Notes: generated by a model not told the origin, from the sequence alone. A DNA stretch of 64,000 nt from Akanthomyces muscarius (GCF_028009165.1 NC_079241.1:2170001-2234000), one strand, 5' to 3'. Positions 34,401-46,473 are shown, numbered from the stretch's first letter. A program made the numbers and translations.

Positions 34401-36045
34401 CTTGCGATTCACCTCGGCTAGCATGAATTTTGCGAGAATAAAGAGGCCGTCGACCTGCACTTTCATCGTTGCAATGACCTCTTCTCTGAATGCTGGAGTG
34501 GTACGGGCTAAAATGCGAGATTGTGCGACGCCGCTCGCGATATATGCAGCGACATCACTAGCACTTCGGTCCGTTGTGATCTGTATTGTACTGAAGACAT
34601 CACCAGTACCCTGAGGGTCTAACTTGTCCACAATGTTTTCCGTCATGTATGATCGCCCCACGAGGGCGACACAAATATTTGATGATGTTTCGAGGTCCAT
34701 ACTCTCGCCAGGGGCAAGCTGAAATAAGAGCTGGTTGATTTCTTCATGGGATGCTTCGTCAATTCCGTCCAAGAAAATGTATGTCGGCGTGGTTCGCGAC
34801 AAGTTCTGCAGGGGCTGTACAAGTAAGCGCCGAAAAGCGCTCGCCACCGTTTTGATCTCCTCGGCGCTCTGAAGACCGGCAATCAGCGCCTTTGCATAGG
34901 ATGCGTCGCTTTCGCTGATTTGGTAGGCAACGTCACGGATTGCTTGTATGACTGATTTGGTCTCCGGATTATTCTCTCGAAAGAAAAAGTAGGCCATGTT
35001 TCCAAGATTTTCAATGCCCCATGAAACGATACGTGCTGTGAGGAAAGACTTTCCAGTTCCTGTCGAAAGTTAGAAACAGTCTATCAATAAAAATGAGTGA
35101 GACAAATACCTGGGCTTCCACAGATCCAGAGGTGCTGTTTCTCGCCCCTTATCCAAGATTGTAGCGTCTCATCCTCCAATATCCAGTCGCCGGTTTCTGC
35201 GATTCGCGATTTTGTAAAGGCCGAGTAAAAGTCTTCTGGAAACGGCGATGGGTCCAAAACGGCCTTGAGTTTGTCTCTCTGGAACAGGTCAATTTGGCCC
35301 AGGTGGTCAAGCCGAAGATTTTTGACGTTTTCGTTGACAAGACTGAAGAGATTCTCTACTCTCTCGGTCGTTTCGTGAAGCGTCGAGACACTGCCATATG
35401 TTTCGGCTAGAACTAATTTTTCTTCTCCTGTCGTAAGAGCTTGCAACTTCTCCAGGGATTCTTTGACTGGACTACCAATTCCGAACAGCCGCTTAAAGTA
35501 GGCCTTGAACCTGCCACGACGGATCTCTTGTGTGGATATAACCAGCACTTCGAATAGCGTCGCCATGATGGTCGTCAGTTTCTGCTTGAGCGGCGGAGAC
35601 AACTTGTGTTGGACGTATATATTTAGACGGAGGGTAAAGTCCTTTTAGATCCTCCATTAGCATGGCTGAAAAAAGCTTAGACCGGGAATCGGGTGTGCTT
35701 CGTGTTTCTTGGTCCACATACCTGCAACTGCTCGAATAATTCAATGATGCCGTCGTACATGGCACTGGTATCTTTCGCAGCTTTGATGAGATACACGACG
35801 GCGGCAAAGACGTTTTGGGCTGGCGGGAAGCCCTCTTCAGCGACGCCAGCAACTATCTCGCCGATGACCTCAACCGGCCTCATAGCAGCGGCCATGGCGC
35901 CGAATACGGCTTGTCGTTTGGCGCGGAACGCCTCAAACTGTGCATTCTGAAGCTCGACCTGTTTGATGAGATCGCCAACAGTCTTGAGAGACGGGAAGCC
36001 GTCCTTTGCAGCGTCCGCGGCAATAGCCGCAAACTGAGCATCCAT
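31437..36045 (-). CDS. STAND/NLR-like protein: Goodbye-like domain, NACHT NTPase, TPR repeats, C-terminal Cys-rich finger
   Basis: Exons 36045-35722, 35641-35110 and 35059-31437 (introns 80 and 50 nt) give 1492 residues. Residues 1-200 are helical and resemble the fungal STAND N-terminal Goodbye domain. The Walker A motif GSPGTGKS (residues 283-290) spans the second intron, and Walker B is YIFLDGIDEA (about 379-388). A Ser/Arg-rich insert near residues 610-700 carries a degenerate triplicated motif. From about residue 975 TPR-like units follow, for example GSTYLTLGRHDDALAHYNKALQ and FTYGRIAYCLSKDGRYVEALDMA. The tail (about 1390-1460) has CAQCLHNIPC, CLYCMECFCMCC and a later Cys/His, like a ZZ-type finger. 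Fungal NLR-like proteins sense non-self and trigger cell death; this role is inferred from architecture only. Confidence 0.92.
33830..34080 (-). repeat. degenerate triplicated segment in the STAND gene
   Basis: Three successive coding segments share the pattern S-R/K-x-S-x-D/G-R-x-V/I, four residues, then E-V/A-I. They read SRSSPDRRVSVGEVID, SRYSSDRRIGRSEAIE and SKSSPGRPVNLGEVIE, with periods of 29 and 23 residues. The third copy is the least conserved, and a weak fourth echo follows near SSPNSPTRSIDL. Confidence 0.7.
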
Positions 36046-37609
36046 GGTGAGGGACAACAGAGCCGTAACGTGATCCCGAGGGCGGGAGTGGCGCAACGCT
36101 ACGATCGCGGGGGTTCAGATCTACTTATAAGTCTTGGGATCCGTCAGAGACCAGAAAAACGCCCTGCAAGTGGCGAAGGGATGTATGTCAGACGGCAGAT
36201 TGCGTCCTGGTGAAGCGCCTGGCCAGCAAGTCGGTCAGGTGCGGAGCTTGAATGGCAGGTCATCCGGGGCGCAGCCCTGCCGGCTGAGGCCGCTGACAGG
36301 GGAAGAGCGACCAGGTAACGCCCGAGACAGTCGGGCAAAGTGATGGCATAAACTGCAATACGGCGAGCGAATAATGCATTTTATTGTTGCTGCGTGGCCC
36401 ATTCAGGTTTGTGGCCACTCAACAACTGTCTCGTCTCGTGTCTGCCTGGTCGCTCTTACGCTCTCTTCAGGGAACCCCGCCATGTCAACTAAATATTGGG
36501 CTACACTTTTGTCGCTCGATAGGTACGGCCCGTGCCAGCTGCTAGCTAGTGCGCCACTGGATAGTTGTCGATTCGCAAAGGCATATCTATATTCATGCGA
36601 TGCGCGAACGTACTGTCGTATAATTGGCATTTCCCCATTTATGCATATTTTTCGCATAGCCACGCGTAGTTGCAAGGTGACTGTGTCTAGCGTAATCACA
36701 CGGCAAGGTGCTATTCTTGCCGCCTGATGGCTGCCTATTGCAACGTCCTCGTTAGTGCATCAATCAGCCTCGTGGTGGTGTTGTATTATCCGGGCAGCCC
36801 AATTGTGCCTTGTCGCGGTCGCTCTGCCTCAGATCCAGGCAGGGTGGCCACTCTAGCATTTTTCATTCATTTCTTCCTTCTTCTTTTTTTTGTCTTCTGG
36901 AGTTGCAGTGCATTTGTCTTTTTGAGAAACCCCTCCGCAGACTCGGCTTGAGATGGGTAACACAGCTTCCCTCGGCCTGGTCCTCCACTCCAGCCTCGTT
37001 CAACAGTATGACAATAAATAGGCCATTTTCCAATCTTTGATGTTGCATCCTAGAAAAGTTACCAATTTTGATTTTCCCCATAGCTCAGTCCTCCTGAGGC
37101 AATCACAGCCTCTACGGGGCCAGCGAGGCGTAGAAGATCGTTTCGATGCTAATTCTCGCCGCGAGGTTAGTAATTTACGAAAGAGAGAGTTTCTTTCTAC
37201 GGCCATCGCAGCGACAACGAAACCAGTATTCCCTGCGTTGATAGAAAAGAGACCTGATAGCTGTCACAATACACTTGTGGCGGGGTGCTGGTCGTGAGGG
37301 TATGACGCAGCCACACAATCCAGGGACCGCCCACCTGTAATTGGCTCTTTCCAGCCACAGTGTACTCTTCGAGTCCAAAAGTCAGATTTTTGTCATGAAA
37401 GTATATATTTGCTTAGTGGAGTCAGTCCTGCGTTCCTTACTCGCAGCGTGTACCATTATGCGGGCGGTGCACGGCCTGTAGGCCGTTGGACCGTGGGGAC
37501 CGACCGTTGTACGACGTTTCACACATACAGACTCTACTCTTAAGACTTCACTTCTACAACACAACCTGCATAATAGAAAAAGTCGTCTTGACAGCAGCAC
37601 CCGAACACC
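36046..37609. other. intergenic region between the STAND and DJ-1 genes
   Basis: 1.56 kb. The left part is the STAND promoter and the right 150 bp the leader of the DJ-1/PfpI gene. No open frame shows a domain and no RNA gene was recognised. Confidence 0.4.
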
Positions 37610-38331
37610 ATGGCAGACTCAACCCAGCCGCCGCCCATCAGGTACGCCGTCGCTCTCTTCCCAGGTTTCCAGCTCCTCGACGTCGCCGGCCCGCTCGACA
37701 TCCTCGCCGTGCTCGCGCAGCAGGTCCCCGTCACTGTGTACATCCTCGCCGCGACCCTCGCGCCCGTCACATCGCGCACCGCGCGCCCCGGCTCCGTCGG
37801 GCAGGAGATTGTTCCCACACACACCTTTGACAATCCACCCAATGACATTGAGGTCCTGCTGATCCCCGGCGGCGGCGGCACGCGCGACACGGCCGGCACG
37901 CAGGCGCTCGTCGACTATGCGGCGCGGGCATATCCGAAGCTCCGATACTTCCTGACGGTGTGCACCGGCGCGGCGCTGGCGGCCCGCGCGGGGCTCTTAA
38001 ATGGGAAAAGAGCAACGACGAATAAGCTGGCGTTTGATTGGGTAAGTTGTCTCAAAATCGCGAGCGTTGCGACGAGGGCTCGGCAGACTGACGAGTGCGT
38101 TTGTAGGTGATGGGGTTGGGCCCCAAGGTTAACTGGATACGCCGTGCGCGCTGGGTCAGCGACGGCAATATATGGACGTCATCGGGTATCTCGGCCGGCA
38201 TCGACATGACGTTTGGCTTTGTTGCCGCGCAGTACGGCGAGGAGGTGGCCGCGACGGTCGCCCACAGGCAAGAGTACATCCGCAACACGGATCCCACCAA
38301 TGATCCCTTTGCGCCCGAATCGGCAGAGTAG
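37610..38331 (+). CDS. DJ-1/PfpI family protein (isonitrile-hydratase-like)
   Basis: Exons 37610-38041 and 38107-38331 (65-nt intron) give 218 residues. The class I glutamine-amidotransferase-like fold shows RYAVALFPGFQLLDVAGPLDIL at the start, DIEVLLIPGGGGTRD, and the nucleophile elbow FLTVCTGAALAARAGLLNG with Cys118. SSGISAGIDMTFGFVA comes near the end. This C-terminal part is shared with isonitrile hydratases and the N-terminal domains of AraC-type regulators rather than with protease PfpI. The reaction is uncertain. The gene converges on the lipase gene, with 126 bp between the stops. Confidence 0.9.
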
Positions 38332-38457
38332 GATGGAAAAAGGACGTATAGATTTCTCTTCTCGTATACTAACTAGAACACATATACATATACCATGTTT
38401 CACTGCACGAAGTTTTCTTTTTTCAACTCCTGCTCTGCTGGGTGTTTGCTGCTCACG

Positions 38458-39831
38458 TTACCCAAACAGGATCGGTCCAACTGGCTTCCCAATCAAGTCC
38501 AGGAGCGCGTCCAGAATGAATCCCGGCACGACCTCAATCGTCGAAATGTCCCACAGCGACGAAAGCACCGTCTCCCGCGAGCAGCCCGGCCTAGGCTGCC
38601 TCCCGCTCATGACCTTTTCCAGCCAGGCAATCGCGCGCGGCGCGCCCGTGACCGCCATGCTCCCGTGCTCCGACGCCTCGTCGCGGACGTACTCGACCGT
38701 GGCACCGCTGCCTTCCGCGCAGTACTTGTCATACAAATCATCCGAGTCCTCCACGGGGCTCACCTCGTCGTGCACCGACTTGTACCAGTAGATGGGAATC
38801 TGCGGCACCGCGTGCCCGAGCGACACCTCGTCCAGGACCTCCACGGCAACGGGGTTGTCGTACACGAAGCGCGTGTCGGTAAACATGTCCACCACGTCGC
38901 TGAAGAGGAAGCTCGCGGCGTTGGCCAACAGACACTGGTGGTACACCTGCTCGAACTTGTCCCGGTACGCGGGCTTGAGCAGTCGGTCGACCTCGGCCTT
39001 GAGCGCGGGGAACTGCGTGCTCAGGCCCATGATGCCGGTGGCGATGAGCCCCGTAAAGGCGCTCTTGTTGATCGTCGTGACGACGTTGGTGATGTTGGGC
39101 GTCGTGCCGCCAATCGCCGCGCCCGCAATCCTGAGCTCCGGCGCATACGTCGGCTGAATCTCCGCCGCCCACGCCGTGGCCATGCTCCCGCCTGAATATC
39201 CCCACATGGAGACTGTAGCGTCGCTCTCAATGCCCGTGATGTCCCCCGAGCGCAGCGCCGCGCGGATGCCATCGAGCGTCGCCTGGCCGGCGAGCCGATG
39301 CGCCAGGTACGACGCCCTGGGGCCCTCAAAGTCCGGGACGACAACCACCCAGCCCTGCTCCAGCGCGGCCTCGATGAGCAGCATCTCGGCCTGCGTGAGG
39401 ACGGTGCCGAGCAGCGGGCCCGTCGCTGACTCGAGCTGCAGGCCGTACGACGGCGCGCAGTCAATCGCCGCCGCGTCCTCGGCGACCTGGTACGAGAGCA
39501 CCTTGCGCATGTCGGCGTGGTGCGGCACCAGCACCGTCAGCACCGTCGCCGTCGCGTTGCCCAGGTTGTCATTGGTGCGGTACTGCAGCTGGTGCGTCGC
39601 CGCCAGACGCACCGGCGCGAGGCCAAAGGCCGCAATCTCGGACGGCGGCGCGCGGTGGCGGAGGATGGTGCCGGGCGGGGAGGAGCCGACGTTGTCGGGG
39701 ACGGCGTAGAAGGGATCTTGGCTGGGGACGATGGGCGCGGCGCGGGGGTCGTGCGGCATCGGCGGCGCGGCGCGGACCATCAAGGCCTGGGCCACGACGA
39801 GTGCGGCAGACAAGAGACAGCGTCCCAGCAT
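38458..39831 (-). CDS. secretory lipase, LIP family
   Basis: Intronless, 457 residues. The N-terminal signal peptide MLGRCLLSAALVVAQALMVRA is followed by the alpha/beta-hydrolase of the Candida LIP-type secretory lipases. The nucleophile is Ser213 in MWGYSGGSMA, with Asp355 in KSVHDEVSP and His389 in ASEHGSM as likely triad members. Several Cys (124, 300, 371) could form disulfides. It should be exported and hydrolyse acylglycerols or esters outside the cell. Confidence 0.93.
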   Translation of the reverse strand: MLGRCLLSAALVVAQALMVRAAPPMPHDPRAAPIVPSQDPFYAVPDNVGSSPPGTILRHRAPPSEIAAFGLAPVRLAATHQLQYRTNDNLGNATATVLTVLVPHHADMRKVLSYQVAEDAAAIDCAPSYGLQLESATGPLLGTVLTQAEMLLIEAALEQGWVVVVPDFEGPRASYLAHRLAGQATLDGIRAALRSGDITGIESDATVSMWGYSGGSMATAWAAEIQPTYAPELRIAGAAIGGTTPNITNVVTTINKSAFTGLIATGIMGLSTQFPALKAEVDRLLKPAYRDKFEQVYHQCLLANAASFLFSDVVDMFTDTRFVYDNPVAVEVLDEVSLGHAVPQIPIYWYKSVHDEVSPVEDSDDLYDKYCAEGSGATVEYVRDEASEHGSMAVTGAPRAIAWLEKVMSGRQPRPGCSRETVLSSLWDISTIEVVPGFILDALLDLIGKPVGPILFG

Positions 39832-41112
39832 TTTCGTTCAAGGATAATGAACAAGGACTAACGAGATCTTGCCTGGATACATAGTTTCTCCAAGAGGATG
39901 CCCATGACCTATTTATCTATTTGCTCTTGCCGCAGAAATCCGAGCCCGGCGCGAGGCTGTGGGCAGCCTGTGCTGGTCGCCGCCGTGTAAGTGCGTCTTC
40001 ACATGTTGGCGCTCAAGGTCTACAATGGATCCCACAATCTCACCCTGCAGCCACGTCGACGCGCGGACCATGCCGCCGCTCAATGTTCCCCAGCTCATTG
40101 CTGCCCATCTCCGCGATCCGGCATCGATAGCGGGCCTTTTTCTTTGAAATTGCAGCGCTCGTGCCTTGTCGAGATCTATACCGAATGCGCCCCAGCAAAT
40201 ATGTGAAGGAACGAGGCTTGCAAGTGCCTCGGCTTGTGTCGCTGCAGTCGTTGCAGTCACTGTACTATTTACAGCAAATTTCTATATATATATAAAGAAA
40301 TCAGCGTTCAAAGAATCGGATGCGCTTGACTTCCACCGTTCATCTCTAGGCTTTACTTTGCTAGATAGATCGACAGTTGCCAACCGCTTTCCGCAGCCAT
40401 GTTAGTGCCAGGGGCGATGCAACACGGCAATGGGCGCTAGTCGGTCTCGTGCATCGGCGGCCAACGCCGTTACTGTGCAAGTCCCCGGACGCCTCGCGGG
40501 GTTGACGTATGAAACTCGCTGAATTGAATATACCGCATTATGGGGTGGCGTTTTTCTGTTATGCTTGTTAGATTAAATATTGGCCGTCGCCCCCGCAAAA
40601 TGCAGAGCGGCCTAGGCCGTCCCCCAAATTTGGCCAACAACATCGCTCAGGTTGAGCCGACGTATGATAATGAACTGCTCGGTATCATACAAATCTTGTA
40701 TTTTCTGCGGATGAGATGCGGGCTTTTAGTAATTCAAAGTTGCTGATCTGCCTGCCACGTTGCACTCTTGACTGAACAGGAAGGTGTCATGGGAGCTCTC
40801 GTTTGAAAGCCGAGGTTGAGCATCACTGTGTGGATAGACACGAGCCCTCAGAGCAATGTCTTTTTTCATCTTTAGGTCGTGATCAAAAGAGTCCATTCCG
40901 TCAAGTACATGTGCGGATACAACTGACGTCACCTCGGCTGAGGATGCCTACGAGAGAAGGACAATTTGGTATTGTGGTCTATAAACAAGAAAATCCAAAA
41001 TTGGTAGGAAGAATGCTGGCTCGCGTGCTCGCTTGCAATGCTCAAGTAATGATGCCTATAATGGGCAAAATTATAAAAGTTCTATGTCCCAAATCCTGTA
41101 TGCAAATAAAAT
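39832..41112. other. intergenic region, no gene seen
   Basis: 1.28 kb between the lipase promoter and the 3' end of the transporter. It has a short TA run near 40282-40294. No frame is supported as a gene. Confidence 0.4.
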
Positions 41113-42888
41113 CTATACGTCGTGAGGATCTCGTTCTGCCTCTTCCTGGACTTGCTTGTCCGAGAGGCGGGGATTGCGCAGTGCCAAGGCAAAGCCAATC
41201 ATGGGCACGCAAACACAGAGGCCAGCAATGCAGAGGAGCCCCTGGACATGGCTGTAGCTGCTGATGATGGCACTCCTGATTTCAGACCCGACGGGGTAGT
41301 CGGCAACCGTCTTGAAAGGGTTGTTGTACATGGCCTGGGCGAGGGTCCGGTTGGACTGGAAAGCCAGGTTCGACTCTAGGGCCGGGTACAGTGTCTGTGT
41401 CCAGATGGCTCCCGATAGACAGGTGCCCAGCGCGCTTCCGACGTTGTAAAAGGACAGATAGAGTCCAGTCAGAATGGCAACGTGGTCGCGGCTGGCGGAA
41501 GCCTGGATGGAGGCTTGCGTAGGGTATGCGAATAGACCACCGGCGAGACCGAGGAGGATCTGAGCGCCGATGATGCCCGTTTTAGATCGGTTCGATGCGC
41601 CCCCTGGCTGGCTGATGAGCATAACAAACGCCATCATAAAAAGCAGTGTTCCGCCGACAATGATGTGCTTAAGACGTCGCACTCTGTAGACTACAAGACC
41701 GACGAGGACGCCGCTAACAACGCCAAAGAAGGAGAAGAAGGATATAATTCGCGTCGCGGTCTCGATGGAAAAGTCAAAGGCGACAATGAGTATGGTATAG
41801 AGGTAGTTTCCCTGGACATACCAAGCAAAGTTGAGGAGGCTGCGGACTGCCAGCGCCGCCCAGACGCCACGGTCGCTGAGAAGATGAAAGGGCACCATGG
41901 GGGTCTTTGCATGGTACTTTTCCCAGTAGATGAACAGCGGCGCGCAAATACATCCCACAACCAGGGGAATGATGATGTGGGGGTTCTGCCAGTGCGATGT
42001 GCTGCCGCCGGCCACAGTCAACGGCGCCAGCACCAGACTGAAGGAGGCGACGAGAACGACAAGGCCAAAGACGTCGAGCTGCGTCGACACATCCTTGAGC
42101 CAGCGCTTGGCATTCCGCAGCTTGGAGACGCCGCGCTTGGGTGATTCGAGGGCGTGCTTGGGCGCGGCGACGCTGCGATCCACCACGTATAACGTGACGA
42201 GCAGCGGCAGCGAGGCGATGGGGTATATGATGCACCACATGCCGATGCCCCAGCGCCAGGTGGCGACGCGGAGGACGGCCGAGGTGACGGTTCCGCTGAG
42301 CCAGGTGTTGACGACAAAGGGCAGGGCGGGGATGTAGCTGAAGAAGACGCGGGCGCGCATCGAGGAGAAGTCGGCGACGAGGACCTCGAGGAGCAGGACG
42401 ATGCAGGTGTAGCCGATCTGGTAGAGGATGCCGCCGGCGCAAAAGACGTAGACCGAAGTGGCGGTGGACTCGACGGCCATGCCGACAACGTAGAAGAGGG
42501 TCGAGGCGACGACGACCTCGAAGCGGCCAAAGACGTCGGCAATCTTGGCAGCGGTGGGCTGGGCGGCGACGGCGACGACGCTGCGCAGGACGTTGATGGT
42601 GGCGAGGTACGAGTGCAGGTTGAACGAGGACGTGGCGTAGGGGGTGTAAGTCGAGCGGACCTGGCTCTCGAGGCCGTAGGCGTAGCCGACGACGAAGATG
42701 CCGAAAAAGAGCCAGAAGCGCTGCGTGGATGTGAGCTGGGCCGTCACGGCGTCCATGCGGGCGACGCCGGCGGCCCGGACGGTGGTGGTGGTGAAGGGCG
42801 GCGATCCGCTGCGTCGGCTGGTGGGTGACGCATGGTGGTGGTGTTGCGGTGCATGCTGCAGCAGCGGCTGCGACTCGGTGAGGGCCAT
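41113..42888 (-). CDS. siderophore iron transporter, MFS (Sit1/MirB type)
   Basis: Intronless, 591 residues from the ATG at 42888. The frame is open further upstream, but that part resembles leader. About 14 hydrophobic segments run from FWLFFGIFVVGYAYGLESQ to LLCIAGLCVCVPMIGFALAL. Features typical of ARN/SIT transporters are GYAYGLESQVRSTYTPYATSSF in the first segments, ADFSSMRARVFFSYIPALPFVVNTW, and the loop residues before the last helix with an NxT sequon. The His-rich N-terminus (HAPQHHHHA) is a family-compatible cytosolic tail. It should import ferric hydroxamate siderophores by proton symport at the plasma membrane or in vesicles. Substrate choice cannot be told from sequence. Confidence 0.93.
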   Translation of the reverse strand: MALTESQPLLQHAPQHHHHASPTSRRSGSPPFTTTTVRAAGVARMDAVTAQLTSTQRFWLFFGIFVVGYAYGLESQVRSTYTPYATSSFNLHSYLATINVLRSVVAVAAQPTAAKIADVFGRFEVVVASTLFYVVGMAVESTATSVYVFCAGGILYQIGYTCIVLLLEVLVADFSSMRARVFFSYIPALPFVVNTWLSGTVTSAVLRVATWRWGIGMWCIIYPIASLPLLVTLYVVDRSVAAPKHALESPKRGVSKLRNAKRWLKDVSTQLDVFGLVVLVASFSLVLAPLTVAGGSTSHWQNPHIIIPLVVGCICAPLFIYWEKYHAKTPMVPFHLLSDRGVWAALAVRSLLNFAWYVQGNYLYTILIVAFDFSIETATRIISFFSFFGVVSGVLVGLVVYRVRRLKHIIVGGTLLFMMAFVMLISQPGGASNRSKTGIIGAQILLGLAGGLFAYPTQASIQASASRDHVAILTGLYLSFYNVGSALGTCLSGAIWTQTLYPALESNLAFQSNRTLAQAMYNNPFKTVADYPVGSEIRSAIISSYSHVQGLLCIAGLCVCVPMIGFALALRNPRLSDKQVQEEAERDPHDV

Positions 42889-44847
42889 GTCGAGCAAAAT
42901 CCCGAACTCTGAGACCTCTTTCGGCACGCGTTCTTCAACGTGTTGTATTAAAAAGTATCGGAAACAAAAAAGGGGACTCGAGAACAGAAAAAGAAGAGCG
43001 AGGACGCCGTGCCTGATATGCAGCTGACAACGGTACAGCCCGAAGTGCGTCAGCCGCAAGGAAAGAAGAGCGACCGGGGGGGTGGCCCTCCCCAGGCAGC
43101 CTATCGCGAGAGAGAGTCACGAGTGGGCACACTGGACCACGTCTCAAACAGGCATGTCCTCGCGACACGTCAGAATTATGGAAATTGGGTGCAAGGAGAG
43201 GACGGCCATCGAGTGGGCTGCTTTGGTTCTGCAGGCAATTCTGCAGGCAAGGGTGGTCGGGTAGGTGTGGCAGGGAAGAACGAGAGAGAGACTCGAGGAT
43301 CGGGAGAGGGAGTTGTTTGCGAGAGATAAGATGGCGGCGGATCAGATAAAGAAAGAGACGGGATGGGCTGCCTAGAGCGTTGGGCAACGCCGGCCAGCCC
43401 GGGCAACGCAGCAGGTGCAGGTGCAGGTGCAGTGAGTTATTATTAGCTAACGTAGTTAGCTAGTGGCAAAAGGAACCTTCCTTCAGCCTCGACGTATTAA
43501 ATAATTTTCCAGCGCCGCCGCCTTTACAAATGCGCGCTGAACCTTGGTTTGCTTGGCCTACCTACCTGGCTAGGTATGGACTTTGGCCCGCAAACCCGTC
43601 AGCCCACTATGACTAGGTACTGGTAGTGACCTACCCAGCGCGGCCCACAGCGGGAAGCCCCCCTGCTTGCCCTCTCGACAGCGGGCGGGCGCCACCTCCA
43701 CTTGATCACTAAAACGAAGTCTCGTTTTGCTGGGATGGTCCGCCGTAAACCGATTGTGTCCGAGACAAGGCCTGCCCGGGGCTGGCTGGCTGGTGAGGAG
43801 GGGGGGCTGAGTCTCGCTTCGTAGACGACGACCAGCACAGGCACACAGGGACAAGAATGCCCTCTTTTAACTAATCTTCCGGTGGCTGTCTCGGGTATGT
43901 TGTCACTATATTTGTCTAACGGACGGGGGGCTGGCTTTGCATCGAAGGTCTACCCATGTCTGCCAGCTGCAAGATGTCATCTCGTGGTGCGCAACGCCAA
44001 GGCTTGCAGCACGCCGCACTCTTGTTCCTTGCAGACCACTCTTATAGCCGGCGTCGAGATATACTATCGCGACATGTCGATTTTCTCAGGTGCTCGTCGC
44101 CAGAATGACCATGCGGATCAACTGGCATGGGGCCCGTCGTGCGGCGCCACACCACACCCTGTAGATGGTGCATTGTGAATGCCACACTGGCGTCGTTAAT
44201 AAATAATGCCAAGCATGCAATTTGTAACATGAAAACTAATTACCACTTATAGCAAGAAACTAGAAATGACGGGGAAAAAAACCCCCCGCTCCTTTTTTCA
44301 GTTTCTTCATCGTCTTCGTGCTTGACATTTTCGTTTAGTGCCCATTTTTCAAGACGGTGCATTACTGCGTCACTCTCTGTAGCACTACTCGAGTTCTATG
44401 GTACATCAGGAAGCCCACTGTAAAACAACTTTGTGCCTCTGACGACATTTCCAATCTAGGATGCTGCTGCTGTCCCTAGTCTGACTTCAGTAAATGCTCA
44501 AGAACGCACGCCCTTCCTTTAACTTGCTGAAGCCCTGACCAAGTCGGTCGAAAATGCCGTTCACGGCAACAGGCGTTGTGCAGCCAGCAATCCGTGAATC
44601 TAAGTTAGTGGCAGATCGGGACCACTTATCCGGAGTTTGGGGTAATCAGTCCCCGTCCCGTCTGCACGTCAGGGCTCCAAGACGTCAGGATGCCGACCCG
44701 ATGCTGCGTTACCATGCAGTCGATGACAAATGCGCAGTGTCAATTACGCCTTTTTCAATGACATAAAAGTATCAAAATCCCGCTCTCATGACAATTGCGC
44801 ATCAAAGATAATCAGCGATTACCTTGTATTGCTCCGTATTGTGCACC
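42889..44847. other. intergenic region between the transporter and epoxide hydrolase genes
   Basis: Nearly 2 kb. The first 450 bp is probably the transporter leader and promoter. It includes a hexamer repeat (GGTGCA) at about 43412-43432. Short frames elsewhere have no domain. No RNA gene was recognised. Confidence 0.4.
43412..43432. repeat. short hexanucleotide repeat
   Basis: Three and a half units of CAGGTG in tandem, in non-coding sequence. Confidence 0.7.
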
Positions 44848-46172
44848 ATGGGCAGCGACATCAAGCCTTATACCGTTGCCGTGCCGGACGAGGCTCTGGC
44901 CAAGCTCAAGTCCAAGCTAAATGCAGTCGACCTCCCGCAGCGCGTCGACTTTGAGAACGACTGGAATTACGGTGCCCCGGCCGCCGACGTCCGCCGCCTC
45001 GCCACGTACTGGCGAGACGGGTTTGACTGGCGGGCGCAGGAGAAGAAGATTAACCAGCTGCCGCAGTTTACGACCCCGATCGACGTCGATGGCTTTGGCA
45101 CGCTCAACATCCACTTTGTCCATCAAAAGAGCGCGCATGCGGGAAGCATCCCGCTTCTCTTCTGCCATGGCTGTAGGTTGCGGACATTACACAGGTCATA
45201 CCGTGCGACTAACAAAACTCGGCAGGGCCGGGCAGCTTCTTGGAGGTGGAAAAGATTCTCCCTCTTTTGACTGAGAATAGTAATGGCGTTTCGTTCCATG
45301 TGGTGGCACCCTCGCTGCCGAATTATGCCTTTTCCGATGGCGCCACCAAGAAAGGCTTCGGGCCGCACCAGTATGCCGAGACTTTGCATAAGCTGATGCA
45401 GAAGCTGGGATACAATAAATATGGTATGTCGTCCTCTAGACTCATCATTCAAAGACATTATTGTTAATCAGACCGTGGTATAGTCACCCAAGGCGGAGAC
45501 TGGGGGTACATGATCACTCGCCGCCTGGGCGCCGACTATCCCGAGTCGTGCGTGGCATCTCACGTCAACATGGCCTTCCGGGGACCGCCAAAGTTCAAGG
45601 AGACGCCCCTGACCTGGCTGCAGCACGCCCTTCTGCCCTGGTCCGCCGACGAGAAGAAGGGCCTGGCGCGCTCGTCCTGGTTCCGCGAGGAGGGCTACGG
45701 CTACAACGCCCTGCAGAGCACCAAGCCCGCGACGCTGGGCTTCGCCTTTGCCGACTCGCCCGTCGCGGTCCTGGCCTGGATCTACGAGAAGCTGCACGAC
45801 TGGACCGACGGCTACCCGTGGACCGACGATGAGGTGCTGACGTGGGTGTCGATTTACGTCTTCTCCAGCGCCGGCCCCGAGGCCAGCGCCCGCATCTATT
45901 ACGAGAGCAAGCACGCGCCCGAGAGCGCCGCCATCACCACGGGGTACAACGGAAAGGTGCCGCTGGGGGTGTCGCAGTTTCCGAGGGATCTCGTCGTGAT
46001 TCCAAGGCTCTGGTACCATGGTCTCGGCCCTATTGCGTTTGAGAAGCAGCACAAGGACGGCGGCCACTTTGCGGCGTTTGAGCGGCCCAAGGAGCTGGCA
46101 GAGGATCTGAGGACCATGTTTGGGCGGAATGGTGGTGCCTATTCTGTAACCAAGACTCTTGCCAAGCTTTGA
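44848..46172 (+). CDS. epoxide hydrolase, alpha/beta-hydrolase with EHN domain
   Basis: Exons 44848-45172, 45226-45423 and 45472-46172 (introns 53 and 48 nt) give 407 residues. The N-terminal EHN region is typical: [40 protein letters not shown]. The oxyanion motif HGWPGSF crosses intron 1, and the nucleophile Asp184 lies in [10 protein letters not shown]. The acid (Asp/Glu) and His ([11 protein letters not shown]) are near the end. Microsomal-type fungal epoxide hydrolases open xenobiotic or lipid epoxides to diols. There is no signal peptide, so it is likely cytosolic or ER-associated. The start at 44848 (ACC-ATG-GGC) has the best context and a normal EHN beginning. Confidence 0.93.
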
Positions 46173-46473
46173 GTAATCTTGGACTGCTCGAACCTAATTG
46201 TCAAGTAAGATCATACATGCCAAATTGGTATTATTATTATTAGTAGTGGTAGTAGTATTTTTTAAATTAGTTGTTTTCATAATGTAAGCCGATGCTCAAG
46301 CCACAAATACAAAACGTCACAGGGCTGGTGTCTCATTGCCGGGCGGTATCGGCGCTAAAATTCCCGGGCTGGCTACCTGCCCACCCTCCAACAAAAAAGC
46401 ATCTCCAGAACCCTCGGACCGCGCCACTACAGCTTCACCATCCAGCCTTATCCCGCGCCCCGAACCCGCGACC
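46173..46473. other. spacer before the citrate carrier gene
   Basis: 301 bp with AT-rich 3' flank of the epoxide hydrolase gene and the short pyrimidine-rich promoter/leader of the carrier gene. No gene. Confidence 0.4.

Noticed and set aside
38395..39195. 266-codon open frame on the plus strand
   Set aside because: Antisense to the secretory lipase, which has a complete catalytic triad and signal peptide.
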